A stretch of 64,000 nucleotides of DNA from Natronobacterium haloterrestre. Its GTDB lineage: Archaea > Halobacteriota > Halobacteria > Halobacteriales > Natrialbaceae. The position numbers were made by a program, and so were the translations under genes. The stretch covers positions 50,929 to 114,928 of the forward strand of contig NZ_FOKW01000012.1 in the NCBI RefSeq assembly GCF_900112205.1, in the 5' to 3' direction. Shown in pieces: positions 1-9,224 of this stretch (the stretch's first letter is position 1; the number at the start of each line of letters is the position of its first letter). The notes beneath the pieces are model-generated. The model was not told the DNA's origin and ran no database searches. It was given only the letters and a program-made list of their open reading frames with translations.

Positions 1-140
1 ACCGTGGTCTCCGCACTCGAGGCGAGGCGGGTAGTTCCCGGCACTCGAATTACAGCAGTACCGGTGTAATTCGACATACTCAAATACCCGTTCGACTGCT
101 CGATCGAGTCAACCCCGTTTTCGACCGTCGTGGCACTCAT
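1..140 (-). CDS. Possible 5' end of an unidentified gene, cut by the left edge
   Basis: An ATG on the minus strand at 140 opens a frame that stays open for 46 codons to the window edge. It begins MSATTVENGVDSIEQSNGYL and reads as ordinary soluble protein. No family can be named from so little. The DNA to its right is AT-rich and gene-free, which would suit a promoter. It may be a chance open frame, so confidence is low. Confidence 0.3.
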   Translation of the reverse strand, partial: MSATTVENGVDSIEQSNGYLSMSNYTGTAVIRVPGTTRLASSAETT

Positions 141-577
141 CGGGGTGGACACACCTACTGGTCGACGTCACGTGAAGTTGACGGGGGGCTAGATCCTTCC
201 AGTTCGAACCCTCCCGAGCTACTTTCGATCCGACAGAAACGCCCGAAGGGTTTAGATATCAGTATGGACTGGAAAACACATCGTCTATGAAAGTATAACG
301 ATACCCTGACTAATACCTCGACCGTCGACGATCAGCCGATCCATCTATCGAATACAGTGACGAGAAAACCCACCTGATCGGGATGTGTTGTTAAAACTCC
401 GACGAGAGTGCAGTATCTCTATTACAGACAGCTCTCTTGTGACGGCGAAAATAATTCCGATAGAATGACTTTTCTCGGTTATATCATTCTGCACATCATC
501 TATTATGGAGCAGTGATTCATTATTAAATCCCAGTATGTTTTGTTAATACGACTCGACATACACTAACTCGAGCACG
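141..577. other. AT-rich intergenic region without a convincing gene
   Basis: This stretch is clearly lower in GC than its neighbours. The only open frame, on the minus strand at 345-560, has an amino acid composition unlike haloarchaeal proteins (few acidic residues, many Ile, Ser and Arg). I see no RNA gene or repeat. It probably holds promoters for the gene at the left edge and the 3' flank of the UbiB-like gene. Confidence 0.5.
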
Positions 578-2170
578 TCACAGCGCCGACGTCCACCGGA
601 CGCGAACGTATTGGGCAAGCGCCAGCAGCGCCCCCGCGAGACTCAGGAGTTCGTACGCCCCTTCCTGGAACGCCAACAGCCCAGCCGTTACGAACAGCGC
701 GGCCGCGAGGACGGCGTACCCGACGCCCGGATCGCCGCCGGTCGGCCTTTCGACCGGCTCGGTCCGGACGAGGAGTTCGCCCCGCTCGAGTTGGCCAAGG
801 ACGGCGTCAGCCCGAGCCGGTAGCCCCGCCACGACCGGTGCAGAACGCCGGAAATCCGCCTTCACGTCCTCGAGCAGCGCCTCGAACTCGCCCTCGATGA
901 ACCCGTAGTCGACGAGAAACGATCGCGTCACCGCGATGAAGTCGAACTCGGGGTCGAGGCTCCGACAGACTCCCTCGCCGACTGTCCCCACCCGCATGAG
1001 CAACATGACGTTCGGCGGGATCCGAAACGGAAAGTCATGGAGCATCGACAGCAGTTCCGTGACGATCAGCCGCCAGGTGACGTCGCCCCGGCCCTCGAGG
1101 TTCTCGATCACCAGTTCGAGCACCTGTCTGACCGCGACCCGGTCGACGTCGGGGTCCAGCACCTCGAGGGCGATGAGCGTGTTCAACAGGCCGTCGACGT
1201 CCCGCCGGACGAGCGTCCGGTAGAGGTCGGTGATCTCGTCCTGTTCCTGGCGCGTGAGCCGCTGGCTCATCCCGTAATCGTAGATCACGAGCCGTCCACC
1301 CTCGGTCACGGCGAGGTTTCCGGGGTGAGGATCCGCGTGGAACACGCCGTCGACCAGCCCCATCCGGAGGTAGGTGCGGGCGATCAACGTCGCTAGCTCC
1401 GTCCGGCCCATCCCCGCCGCCTCGAGTGCGTCGTCGTCGGTGATCTTACGGCCTTCGACGTACTCCATGGCCACCAGCCGCTTCGAGCAGCGGTCGTCGT
1501 ACGTCTCGGGGACGACGACCCGGTCCTCGTCCGCGAAGTTCTCGCCGATCTCGGCCATGATCGAGGCCTCGCGGGCGAAGTCCAGCTCCTGGAGGATGAT
1601 CTCCTCGAAGTCGTCGGCGAGATTCCGGATCGAGTAGCGCTGGCGCTCGTCGGCGAACGCCGCCAGGATCGGGACGAATCCCCGAATGACGCGCAGGTCC
1701 CGTTCGACGAGCGAGACGAGCCCCGGGCGTCGCACCTTCAGTGCGATCCGTTCCCGTCCGCTCTCGGAGTCGAACTCGGCCGTGTAGACGAACGCGAGCG
1801 ACCCGCCCGCGACGGGTTCGAGCGTCTCCAAGTCGACGGCTGGATCGTCGCCGAGTTCCGCCTCGACGACGGTCATCGGATCGCCGCCGGCGTCTTCGGG
1901 AACCTCGTCCTGCAGGGTAGCGAACGCTTCGACGTAGGTCGGGGGGACGATGTCGGGGCGCGTCGAGAGCACCTGCCCCACCTTGATGAACGCGGGGCCG
2001 AGATCCAGCATGATATCGGTCAGTCGCTGGGCACGCTCGCGGTGGACCGCCGTCGTCACCTGCCGCGATGGGCCGAACAGCAGGAACCGGCGACGATCAC
2101 GGAGGAAGGCGATGGCGACGGGGAGAAACCGGACGAGAACCTGTAGATACCGGAGGTAGTACCCTCTCAT
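578..2170 (-). CDS. ABC1/UbiB (AarF) family atypical kinase
   Basis: A 530-residue UbiB/ADCK-type atypical kinase, a family tied to isoprenoid quinone biosynthesis or lipid homeostasis at the membrane. The family's KxGQ signature appears as KVGQ near residue 63, followed by LSTRPDIVP. The glycine/alanine-rich nucleotide loop is near residue 120, the catalytic-loop segment reads VDGVFHADPHPGNLAV, and the DYG metal-binding motif follows in VIYDYGMSQRL. Two hydrophobic segments at the C-terminus are likely membrane anchors. The frame is open upstream for over 200 codons, but that part is Arg-rich shadow sequence; the ATG at 2170 (MRGYYLRYLQ) fits the family start. The usual AAAS loop reads AGGS here. 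The next gene is divergent. Confidence 0.9.
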   Translation of the reverse strand: MRGYYLRYLQVLVRFLPVAIAFLRDRRRFLLFGPSRQVTTAVHRERAQRLTDIMLDLGPAFIKVGQVLSTRPDIVPPTYVEAFATLQDEVPEDAGGDPMTVVEAELGDDPAVDLETLEPVAGGSLAFVYTAEFDSESGRERIALKVRRPGLVSLVERDLRVIRGFVPILAAFADERQRYSIRNLADDFEEIILQELDFAREASIMAEIGENFADEDRVVVPETYDDRCSKRLVAMEYVEGRKITDDDALEAAGMGRTELATLIARTYLRMGLVDGVFHADPHPGNLAVTEGGRLVIYDYGMSQRLTRQEQDEITDLYRTLVRRDVDGLLNTLIALEVLDPDVDRVAVRQVLELVIENLEGRGDVTWRLIVTELLSMLHDFPFRIPPNVMLLMRVGTVGEGVCRSLDPEFDFIAVTRSFLVDYGFIEGEFEALLEDVKADFRRSAPVVAGLPARADAVLGQLERGELLVRTEPVERPTGGDPGVGYAVLAAALFVTAGLLAFQEGAYELLSLAGALLALAQYVRVRWTSAL

Positions 2171-2332
2171 CGGTGTCTGGCGAGGGGGCCGTCGATCGTG
2201 GGACGATCCATACGTCGTGTTCGAAGACCGAACACAAATACGTCGGTGATCCCGCTGACTGCGGTCGATCGGGTCGGCGCCGGCGTCGAACCGATCGATA
2301 GATTGAACAGTTCCGCCAGTCTCGTCGTAGCT

Positions 2333-2764
2333 ATGGACGCGGGGCAACGACGGCAGTGGGTTTTGCTGGTCGGGTGCCTGCTCGTGACCGGGATCGTCTA
2401 CCTCGGGTTGATCCCGCGTCTCGTTCTCGCCGGGGATAGCTCTCGGGCGGTGCGATACGTCGGACTCGGCTGGGTACCCTACACCTGTCTGTTCTACGTC
2501 GTCGGTCGGCTCTTCTCCACGCCGGAAACCCTGCCGAACATGCGCGCGGCCGACGCCGGTCTGGGGCTCTTTCTGGTTGCGCTTCTGTTGAGCCTCGGTC
2601 TCGACGCCTGGGGGTTCACGCCGGAAGCCGTCCCGGCGGCCCACGCCCTTCAGGCGGTCGCCGTTTTCGTCGGACTCGCGCTGTTCGGCTGGGGGCTTGG
2701 CCGCCGGTCGAAGGCGATCGCAACGAGGACCGATGCGGGCGCGGAACGCCGCTCGAGCGAGTGA
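2333..2764 (+). CDS. Four-helix integral membrane protein, function unknown
   Basis: A 143-residue hydrophobic protein starting MDAGQRRQWVLLVGCLLV. Four membrane segments are visible at about residues 7-27, 36-58, 72-92 and 98-120, followed by a short charged tail. The frame extends upstream to 2198, but that part is not protein-like, so I chose the ATG at 2333. It lies divergently from the UbiB-like gene across a short promoter region. I recognise no family; it resembles the many small haloarchaeal membrane proteins of unknown function. Confidence 0.7.
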   Translation: MDAGQRRQWVLLVGCLLVTGIVYLGLIPRLVLAGDSSRAVRYVGLGWVPYTCLFYVVGRLFSTPETLPNMRAADAGLGLFLVALLLSLGLDAWGFTPEAVPAAHALQAVAVFVGLALFGWGLGRRSKAIATRTDAGAERRSSE

Positions 2765-2903
2765 GGGGTGAGGAGTGAGGCGAGTGAACCGAGCCGTCGC
2801 TCGCACGTCGTCCGTGTGGAGTCGTGCGGTTTACTGTCCGTCAGTTCCGGCGCACCCGCGACCCGGGGGCGGTTGCACCGGTAGATCGGGACAGCAAGCC
2901 GTA

Positions 2904-3338
2904 TCAGTCCCGCTTCCCGACCACGAGCACGTCGAGATCGCCGTGACGGGTAACGCCGTCCGTGACGCTCCCGAGCATCAGTCGGCCGACGCCACCCCGT
3001 CCCCGCGTCCCCATGACGACGACCTCCGCATCCACCTCGTCGGCATACTCGAGGATCTCGTGAACCGGGACGCCCGTCCTGACTTCCCCTTCGACGTCGA
3101 TTCCGCGGTCGGCCCCACGTTCCTCGAGTCGCTCGACGAACGTCGCCGCGCGGTCGGTCAGGACGTCGGCCGCGCTCGCGTCGTCCCCCGGGAGGCGAAC
3201 GGAGCCCAGCGGCCCGGTTTCGGCGATGCTGATGGCGTACACCGTGCCGTCGGCCGTCTCCGCGAGGTCGAACGCGCGACTCGCCGCCCGCTCGGCGTAA
3301 TCGCTCCCGTCGGTCGGAACGAGGATCCGATCGTACAT
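2904..3338 (-). CDS. Universal stress protein (UspA family)
   Basis: A 144-residue single-domain Usp protein. It begins MYDRILVPTDGSDYAERA, the first beta strand and loop of the fold. Near the C-terminus it has the ATP-binding signature GTRGRGGVGRLMLGSVTDGV, which matches the G-2x-G-9x-G(S/T) pattern of ATP-binding members. Usp proteins are cytoplasmic dimers that bind ATP and help cells survive stress; the substrate here is unknown. An in-frame start 25 codons upstream is possible, but homologues begin at MYDRILVPTDGS, so I chose 3338. Confidence 0.92.
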   Translation of the reverse strand: MYDRILVPTDGSDYAERAASRAFDLAETADGTVYAISIAETGPLGSVRLPGDDASAADVLTDRAATFVERLEERGADRGIDVEGEVRTGVPVHEILEYADEVDAEVVVMGTRGRGGVGRLMLGSVTDGVTRHGDLDVLVVGKRD

Positions 3339-3543
3339 ATCTCGACGGTCGCGGTCGACTCCCATAAATCGCGCCGCCGAGTCCGTTTCGGATAGCCAGC
3401 TCCAGTTTTCCACTCCAATGGTGCCTATACGAGGGTAATCGAGCCGAACGAGACCTCGAGACGGCGTCCCGACGCCGATAACCAGCCGCTGGGAACCGCG
3501 CTCGTCGTTTATGCCGGCGCTGGTGAATCATTCGAACGGAGTC

Positions 3544-3762
3544 ATGAACGCCGACACGTTACAAGCGGAACTCGAGGCCGCGGGCGAACTGATGGTAACC
3601 GTCGAAACGTTCGAGGAACCGCTCGAGTTGCACCGCCACGACACCGAGATCGGCACCGAAGAGATCACGCTCGAGTTGACCGACGGGAAGCTGGTCTTCG
3701 ACGTCGACGCCGTCGTCGGCTACTGGAAACACCAGCACTCGCTGTCGGACTACGGGCTCTGA
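3544..3762 (+). CDS. Small conserved-looking haloarchaeal protein
   Basis: A 72-residue acidic protein starting MNADTLQAELEAAGELMVTV. It alternates predicted beta strands with charged turns and ends WKHQHSLSDYGL. There is no signal peptide or membrane segment and no recognisable domain. The longer frame from 3511 adds eleven residues; the internal ATG gives a more typical start. Composition and codon use match neighbouring genes, which supports expression. It stands alone between two convergently placed single genes. Confidence 0.65.
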   Translation: MNADTLQAELEAAGELMVTVETFEEPLELHRHDTEIGTEEITLELTDGKLVFDVDAVVGYWKHQHSLSDYGL

Positions 3763-3833
3763 ACGGTTCGTTCCGAGCGGCTTCAAAGTTTTTACGGGAA
3801 ATCAGGTGAAAGTGCAGTTCTCCCCGAACGACC

Positions 3834-4127
3834 TCACTGCCCGTCGTAGACGTGAACCGTCATCGTCTCCTCGAGCGACGCGACGACGTCGTACTCCCCG
3901 ACCGTGAACCCGACTCGCACCTCGGTCCCGCGACGGTCGGCGTGCTCGAGCAACTCCGCGAGGGCCCCGGCGTCGACGCTTTCGTATAACGCCTCGAGTT
4001 CGGCGGCGGGGACCCCCTCGGCGGCAGCGATCGCTCGCACGAGGGTCTGGAGTATCGACTCCGACTCGCGGCGCTCGGTTCGAAGGAGGGGTTCGTCGGG
4101 CGACCGGTCGCAGTCGTTCGTGACCAT
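3834..4127 (-). CDS. HalOD1 output-domain protein
   Basis: A 97-residue protein with the HalOD1 architecture: a charged N-terminal tail, then a helical segment ESILQTLVRAIAAAEGVP, an acidic loop with LYESVDAGAL, and a beta-rich end (VRVGFTVGEYDVVA, MTVHVYD). HalOD1 is a small haloarchaeal domain found alone or at the end of response regulators, and is thought to act as an output or interaction module. The ATG at 4127 was chosen because residues upstream do not fit the family. It is convergent with the small gene on its left. Two other HalOD1 proteins lie at 9225 and 36893. Confidence 0.8.
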   Translation of the reverse strand: MVTNDCDRSPDEPLLRTERRESESILQTLVRAIAAAEGVPAAELEALYESVDAGALAELLEHADRRGTEVRVGFTVGEYDVVASLEETMTVHVYDGQ

Positions 4128-4185
4128 ATAGGGACTCGTGACTGTTCGGCAAAGAGGACAGTTCCAAATCAGATTGGGAGTGGGG

Positions 4186-5367
4186 TCACGTCGCGAACCG
4201 TCCCGCGAGCAGGCCGCCGTAGACGACAGCACCGACGAACGAGAGCGCGACGCCGACGGATCGAACCTGGGTCTGGGCGGTCCCGCAGGCGATGCCGGCC
4301 GCCTGGACGGTGACTCCGGACGCCAGGAGCGCGATCGAGAGCGCCACCGTCCGCTCGCTCGCGCCGGGGAACCGGCCGTCGGGGACGGGGAAGAACTGGT
4401 AGGCGTAGCCGGCGATCGTCAGCGGGAAGAAGCCAGCTAGTACGAGGGTCCGGTGAACCGCCACGGCGTCCTCGATGCCGGCACCGAACGCCAGCGGGAG
4501 GGCGACTGCGACGGCAAGCGCGCCCGCGAGCGCCCCCAGCCCGATTCCGGCGAGTTCGGTCCGGGAGCGGTCGGTTCGAACGGCGACGACGGCCACCAGG
4601 AGCAGGTAACACACCATCGCGATCCCGGCAAGGAGCGCGCCGACGCGGAACCAGCGCGGGCGGCCGAGCCCGGCAGCGAGAAACGCCGGGGCGATCGCGC
4701 CGGCCGCGAGCGTCGGCCAGGCGAGGCTCCGCGGCGGCGAGACGTGATAGAAGCCGACCAGCAGGCGCGCACCGAGGGCGAACACGAGCACCGCGCCGAA
4801 CCCGAACGCGTAGACGTGGCTCACGCGCGGGAAGGCGACCGACTGCTCGACGAGCGGCGTGCTCGCGAGCAGTGCGACCGTCCCGATCAGGAGATACCCC
4901 AGCGCGACGGGGATCGCCGCCGTCGCGACCCTGGTGGATCGCTGGGGGCGGTCACCCAGTTTGAACACGTCCCCGGGCCGCTCGAGGAGGACGGGACAGA
5001 CGGTCGCGGCCAGCGAGCCGACGAAAGTGGCTACGCCCAGCGTCCAGAGCACCGCCCCGGCCGTAAACAGGGTCCCGATCCCGTCACGCAGCCACCCGCC
5101 GACGAGGAAGGCGACACCGAGGTACGCGAGGACGAAGTGGACCCCGGCGAGCCGTGGCTCGGACAGCGTCCGTCCGGCGTAAGGCGGCAGGAGGAGATAG
5201 CCCATCCCGAAGATCATCGGACAGACGAAGCCGAACAGCCCGAGCAGGACGACCGTTCGCCCGTCGGCCCCGGCGGGGATCGAGAGCAGGGTGGCCGCGA
5301 ACGCGGCCGTGCTGGCGACCACGAACCGCTGGGTCCAGCGTTTGAGTCCGGCAGCACTTTCGTTCAT
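4186..5367 (-). CDS. Polytopic membrane protein, about twelve helices
   Basis: A 393-residue integral membrane protein with about twelve hydrophobic segments. The N-terminus reads MNESAAGLKRWTQRFVV. Conserved-looking patches include GYLLLPPYAGRTL, GVHFVLAYLGVAFL and YAYQFFPVPDGRFPG. The layout of paired helices with occasional His and Tyr recalls NnrS or heme-copper-oxidase-I-like haloarchaeal membrane proteins, but I cannot confirm a metal site, so that is only a suggestion. The frame continues far upstream as Arg-rich antisense of the peptidase gene; the ATG at 5367 is the sensible start. It is divergent from the M28 peptidase with a 155-base gap. Confidence 0.7.
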   Translation of the reverse strand: MNESAAGLKRWTQRFVVASTAAFAATLLSIPAGADGRTVVLLGLFGFVCPMIFGMGYLLLPPYAGRTLSEPRLAGVHFVLAYLGVAFLVGGWLRDGIGTLFTAGAVLWTLGVATFVGSLAATVCPVLLERPGDVFKLGDRPQRSTRVATAAIPVALGYLLIGTVALLASTPLVEQSVAFPRVSHVYAFGFGAVLVFALGARLLVGFYHVSPPRSLAWPTLAAGAIAPAFLAAGLGRPRWFRVGALLAGIAMVCYLLLVAVVAVRTDRSRTELAGIGLGALAGALAVAVALPLAFGAGIEDAVAVHRTLVLAGFFPLTIAGYAYQFFPVPDGRFPGASERTVALSIALLASGVTVQAAGIACGTAQTQVRSVGVALSFVGAVVYGGLLAGRFAT

Positions 5368-5522
5368 GTCGCGGTGACCGTCTCGAGGAGCCGACCGACC
5401 AAGTAAGTTGAGCGGCACATCTCCGCCTGGCGGCCTCGAGTCGGCGACCGCGGTCGTGACATCGAGCGATCCCGACTTCCGCATCCCGTACCTTCTTTGG
5501 GATTCCCGATCCCCCACACTCC

Positions 5523-6878
5523 ATGACGAACCTACCCGACAGCGTCGTCGGCGACGCACACACGAGTTCCTTCCACTGGGACGTACTCGAGGATCTGGTC
5601 GACATCGGGAACCGGATGGCCGGCCAGGAAGGCGAACGACGGGGCGCGGAACGCGTGAAAGCGGCCTTCGAGGCGGTCGGCCTGCGAAACGTCGCCCTCG
5701 AGGAGTTCGAGATCGACGGCTGGTGGCGCGGGAACGCTGCCCTCGAGACCGCCCGCTCCCACGCGGAGACGTACGACGCCGACTATCAGGTGATCGGCCT
5801 CCCCGGCACCCCGAGCGGCACCGTCGAGGCTGAACTGGTCGACGTCGGCTACGGCCGCCTCGAGGACTTCGCGGACGCCGACCTCGAGGGGAACGTCGCG
5901 ATGGCCTCGAGCGAGACACCCGACGATCACGAACGGCGACTCCATCGGATGGAGAAGTACGCCAGCGCGGTCGACGCCGGCGCTGTCGGGTTCGTCTTCC
6001 GCAACCACGTCGAGGGCTGTCTGCCTGCGACCGGCGAGATCGGCTACGACAACCGCCCCGGGCCGATCCCCGCCGTCGGCGTCTCCAGGGAGGTCGGCCG
6101 ACGGCTGCTCCGCCACGCCGAGGACGGCGAACTGACGGTCGAACTCGCGGTCGACGCCCGGAACGAACCCACCGACTCGGTGAACGTCGTCGGCGAACTC
6201 GGGCCCGACACCGACGAGGTCGTGCTGGTGACCTCCCACGTCGACGCCCACGACATCGCCGAGGGGGCAAACGACAACGGCGCTGGCACCGCGCTGGTCT
6301 GTGAGATCGCCCGCCTGCTGAAACGGGTCGAGGACGACCTCGAGACCCGGGTCCGGTTCGTCCCCTTCGGCTCCGAGGAGATTGGCCTCCAGGGAGCCTC
6401 CCACGCCGCGGCGACGCTCGATCTCGAGAACGTGAAGTGCGTCATCAACCTCGACGGCGCGGGCAACTCCCGTACCCTCCGGGTCAACGCCAACGAGTTC
6501 GACGCCGTCGCGACCCTCTTCGAGGAGATCGCCGACGAGTACGACGTGCCCCTCGAGACGGACGACACCATCAGCCCCCACGGGGACCAGTGGGCGTTCG
6601 TCCAGGAGGGCGTCCCCGCGTCGATGACCTCCTCGACGTCGGACTCGAGCGGCCGCGGCTGGGGTCACACCCACGCCGACACGCTGGACAAACTCGACGT
6701 CCGCGACCTCCGGGAACTGTCCGTGCTCGTCGCCTCCGCGGCGTTCACCGCGGCCGAGGCGGACCGGGAGTTCCCGCAGCGCTCCCGCGAGGAGACGAAG
6801 GCGTTGCTCGACGAGGGGTACGTCCAGGAGCTGAAGATCGGCGGTCGGTGGCCGTACGACGAGGTCGAAGACGAGTAG
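5523..6878 (+). CDS. M28 family zinc peptidase (aminopeptidase-like)
   Basis: A 451-residue M28 metallopeptidase. A protease-associated-like insert covers about residues 80-190. The dinuclear zinc site follows: HVDAHD near residue 240, the Asp of EGANDNGAGTAL near 250, the Glu pair of PFGSEEIGLQGASH near 285, an Asp in INLDGAG near 315, and the final His in WGHTHADTLD near 380. The family removes N-terminal residues from peptides. No signal peptide is visible, so it probably acts in the cytoplasm. It starts at an ATG at 5523 and is followed, 111 bases on, by a MATE exporter on the same strand. Confidence 0.92.
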   Translation: MTNLPDSVVGDAHTSSFHWDVLEDLVDIGNRMAGQEGERRGAERVKAAFEAVGLRNVALEEFEIDGWWRGNAALETARSHAETYDADYQVIGLPGTPSGTVEAELVDVGYGRLEDFADADLEGNVAMASSETPDDHERRLHRMEKYASAVDAGAVGFVFRNHVEGCLPATGEIGYDNRPGPIPAVGVSREVGRRLLRHAEDGELTVELAVDARNEPTDSVNVVGELGPDTDEVVLVTSHVDAHDIAEGANDNGAGTALVCEIARLLKRVEDDLETRVRFVPFGSEEIGLQGASHAAATLDLENVKCVINLDGAGNSRTLRVNANEFDAVATLFEEIADEYDVPLETDDTISPHGDQWAFVQEGVPASMTSSTSDSSGRGWGHTHADTLDKLDVRDLRELSVLVASAAFTAAEADREFPQRSREETKALLDEGYVQELKIGGRWPYDEVEDE

Positions 6879-6989
6879 AACACCGGCCTCGAGCGGTTCG
6901 AACGGGAGGTATCCGTTCCGCGCCGTCGAAACACCCCCAGCGCTTCCGCAAACTCAGTTTTTAACCACGCCGGCAGGCATTCATCGCCA

Positions 6990-8411
6990 GTGCTGTCGGT
7001 AGTCCTCGCTCTCGTCGGGAGTCGGCTGTGGCGCGCCTGGCGCCGCGTGTTCGACCTCTCCTGGCCCGTCATGGCCGAACAGGTGTTGCGGACGCTGATG
7101 CGGACGACCGACCTGATCGTCGCCGGCTTCTTCTCCCCCGCGGCGGTCGCCGCGGTCGGCCTCGCGGACATCTACGCCCGGTTTCCGCTCCGGTTCGGAA
7201 TCGGCATCGGTGACGGCGCGATCGCGCTCTCGAGCCAGGACACCGGCGCCGACGCGACTGCGAACCGCGACCAGGCGGTGACACAGGCGCTTTTGCTCGG
7301 GCTGCTCGGCGGGATTCCGTTCGTTCTCTTCGGCCTACTGCTCAACGAGTCGGCCATCGCCGTGCTCGGGGCCCTCGCCGAGGACGGCGCGATGGCCCAG
7401 GTGATCGAGTACGGCAGCACCTACCTGCTGCTCGTCATGGTGTCGGCTCCGGCTATCCACGTCAACTTCATCGCCGCCCGGTCGATCCAGGGGACCGGCG
7501 ACACGAAGACGCCGATGTACGTCAACGGCGCGGTCAACGCGCTCAACATCCTCCTGACGGTCGGGCTCGCGTTCGGCGTCGGACCGCTGCCGGAACTGAG
7601 CGTGATCGGCATCGCCGCGGCGACGGCGCTTGCCGACGGACTCGGCGCAGTCACCTTCCTGGCGATCATCGGCAGTTCGGCAAGCGACATCCAGTACGTC
7701 CGGCCGCGGCGGTTCGTCATCGCCAAACAACTCGTACTCATCAGCTGGCCCCGCATCGCCGAGGGCGTCTCCGAGATGATCGCCGAGTTCCCGTTCAACG
7801 CGATCCTGCTCGCGTTCGGGACCGAGGTCAACGCCGCCTACCACATCGGCCGCCGGATGTACCAGCAGGTCGCCTCGCCGCTGGGCCGGGGGTACGGCGT
7901 CGCCGCCAACATCCTGGTCGGCCAGTCGCTCGGCGAGGGCGACTCGAGTGTGGCGTACTACTACGGGCTCGCGGCGACCGGACTGAGCGTGCTCACGGTG
8001 GGTGGGCTCTGTGCAGCGCTTTTCGTGTTCGCCGAGCGGTTCGTCCTGCTTTTCACCCGCGACCCCGCGACCGTCGAGTACGCGACCGGGTTCGCGCAGG
8101 CGTACGCGATTGCGGCGCTGCTGATCGCCGCGTACATCGTCCTCGCGGGGTCGCTTCGGGGCGGCAGCGAGACGCTCACGCCGTTCATCGCCCGCCTCGT
8201 CGGGACCTTCGTCTTCCTGCTCGGGTTCACGTACGTCGTCGGCGTCGAACTCGGCTACGGCGTCGTCGCGGCCTACCTCGCTGTCATCCTGGATTTCGTC
8301 TTCCGGGTCGCCTACCTCGCGGTCGTCTACTACCGTCGCCGGTGGGTCGACCGCGGGACGTCGATGATGACCGAGCGAGGCAGCCTCGAGGGGAGTTCTC
8401 AGGACGATTGA
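6990..8411 (+). CDS. MATE family multidrug/organic cation exporter
   Basis: A 473-residue MATE transporter with twelve predicted membrane segments in two halves of six. Family features include RVFDLSWPVMAEQVLRTLMR at the first helix, the FIAARSIQGTGDTKTPM stretch between helices, and the matching second-half start ISWPRIAEGVSEMIAEFP. MATE proteins export cationic or aromatic compounds using a sodium or proton gradient. The likely start is the GTG at 6990. The C-terminal tail is hydrophilic. No partner gene indicates the substrate. Confidence 0.92.
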   Translation: MLSVVLALVGSRLWRAWRRVFDLSWPVMAEQVLRTLMRTTDLIVAGFFSPAAVAAVGLADIYARFPLRFGIGIGDGAIALSSQDTGADATANRDQAVTQALLLGLLGGIPFVLFGLLLNESAIAVLGALAEDGAMAQVIEYGSTYLLLVMVSAPAIHVNFIAARSIQGTGDTKTPMYVNGAVNALNILLTVGLAFGVGPLPELSVIGIAAATALADGLGAVTFLAIIGSSASDIQYVRPRRFVIAKQLVLISWPRIAEGVSEMIAEFPFNAILLAFGTEVNAAYHIGRRMYQQVASPLGRGYGVAANILVGQSLGEGDSSVAYYYGLAATGLSVLTVGGLCAALFVFAERFVLLFTRDPATVEYATGFAQAYAIAALLIAAYIVLAGSLRGGSETLTPFIARLVGTFVFLLGFTYVVGVELGYGVVAAYLAVILDFVFRVAYLAVVYYRRRWVDRGTSMMTERGSLEGSSQDD

Positions 8412-8590
8412 CAATCGTCGAGAGGGCGGTTTCGGAGTGGCGAGTAGAACTCTCCCTGGCGTCCGAAAACGGGAACCGGTGAAACGATCGCCTTCACTGA
8501 TGGCTTGAAGATGGTCGTCGAATAGGCAATACGTCTCTCTCGTGATGAGGTCACCGTGCAATCGCTCAAGAGTCGCTACCGATAGAGGGG

Positions 8591-8799
8591 TCACGACTCC
8601 TCGACGTCGTCGAGTTCGGGATCGAAGGGATCTTCGACTGCACAATCGACGTACGCTGCGAGTTTGAACGCGAGTTCCAGTGAGGTCGTACCGGTCAGGT
8701 TCGATAGCATTGATCGTCTGGCGGGAGACCGACTGTCTCCGCAAGGTCCGTCTGACTCTCGTTGCGTGTTTGACGTTCCTCGCGGATTTTCGAGTCCAA
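8591..8799 (-). pseudogene. Frameshifted XRE-type helix-turn-helix regulator remnant
   Basis: Three reading frames together spell a short archaeal XRE protein: LDSKIREERQTRNESQTDLA, then SRQTINAIEPDRYD, then SLELAFKLAAYVDCAVEDPF. Intact members of this 65-70 residue family keep these pieces in one frame. The breaks lie after ETVG, where two bases appear missing before TCCCGCCAG, and after RYD, where two bases appear missing before TCACTGGAA. An original start is not clear; a TTG lies at 8799. It sits just downstream of a similarly broken DUF2178-like gene, its usual partner. Confidence 0.75.
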
Positions 8800-9149
8800 T
8801 ACTATCGGTAGTAGTCGAGGCGGGATGCAGACGTGAGACACGATGGCGGTCGTGGTCCCGAGGGTGGCCGTCACGGACCCCACTCGAGGTACGTGGTCGT
8901 CGATAGCGCTCCCAGCGACGGGAACCCGATGGCCGCGAGCCACCCGAACACTGCGAGGGTGACACCGCTTGCCTGCTGTCGGATCGCGTCATCGTGCTCG
9001 TCGAACATCGTGTAGTCCGAGAGATACGGAATCACGATTCCGGCAGCCATCCAGTAGCCCGTAGAAAACGCGTACAACAGCCAGAGAATGTAACAAGGGC
9101 GGACCAGGTAGACAGGGCCGTTTCCTCTCCCGATCAGTTGCACCGGCAT
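8800..9149 (-). pseudogene. Frameshifted DUF2178-like membrane protein remnant
   Basis: The frame from 9149 gives a hydrophobic stretch, then YLSDYTMFDEHDDAIRQQAS, GVTLAVFGWLAAIGFP and LSTTTYLEWGP before a TGA. The DERDDAI-like acidic motif between membrane helices and the EWGP end are typical of the DUF2178-type proteins that precede small XRE regulators in archaea. After EWGP a one-base loss moves the expected continuation (VTATLGTTTAIV) into another frame. The N-terminal third also looks degenerate. The gene is therefore probably dead, together with the XRE gene that follows. Confidence 0.6.
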
Positions 9150-9224
9150 ACACCGCGAGTCGAACTCCCACTCGTGAAGATGCTGTGTGTGCCGGTAGGT
9201 TCTGCTAGATCAGTCATCAAAGAG

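Noticed and set aside
345..560. 71-codon minus-strand frame in the AT-rich left end
   Set aside because: The protein would be basic and Ser/Ile-rich, not haloarchaeal in character; the AT-rich DNA produces such frames by chance.
2171..2806. In-frame upstream extension of the UbiB-like gene (about 210 codons)
   Set aside because: The added sequence is Arg/Pro-rich, unlike haloarchaeal proteins, and overlaps the divergent membrane-protein gene on the other strand.
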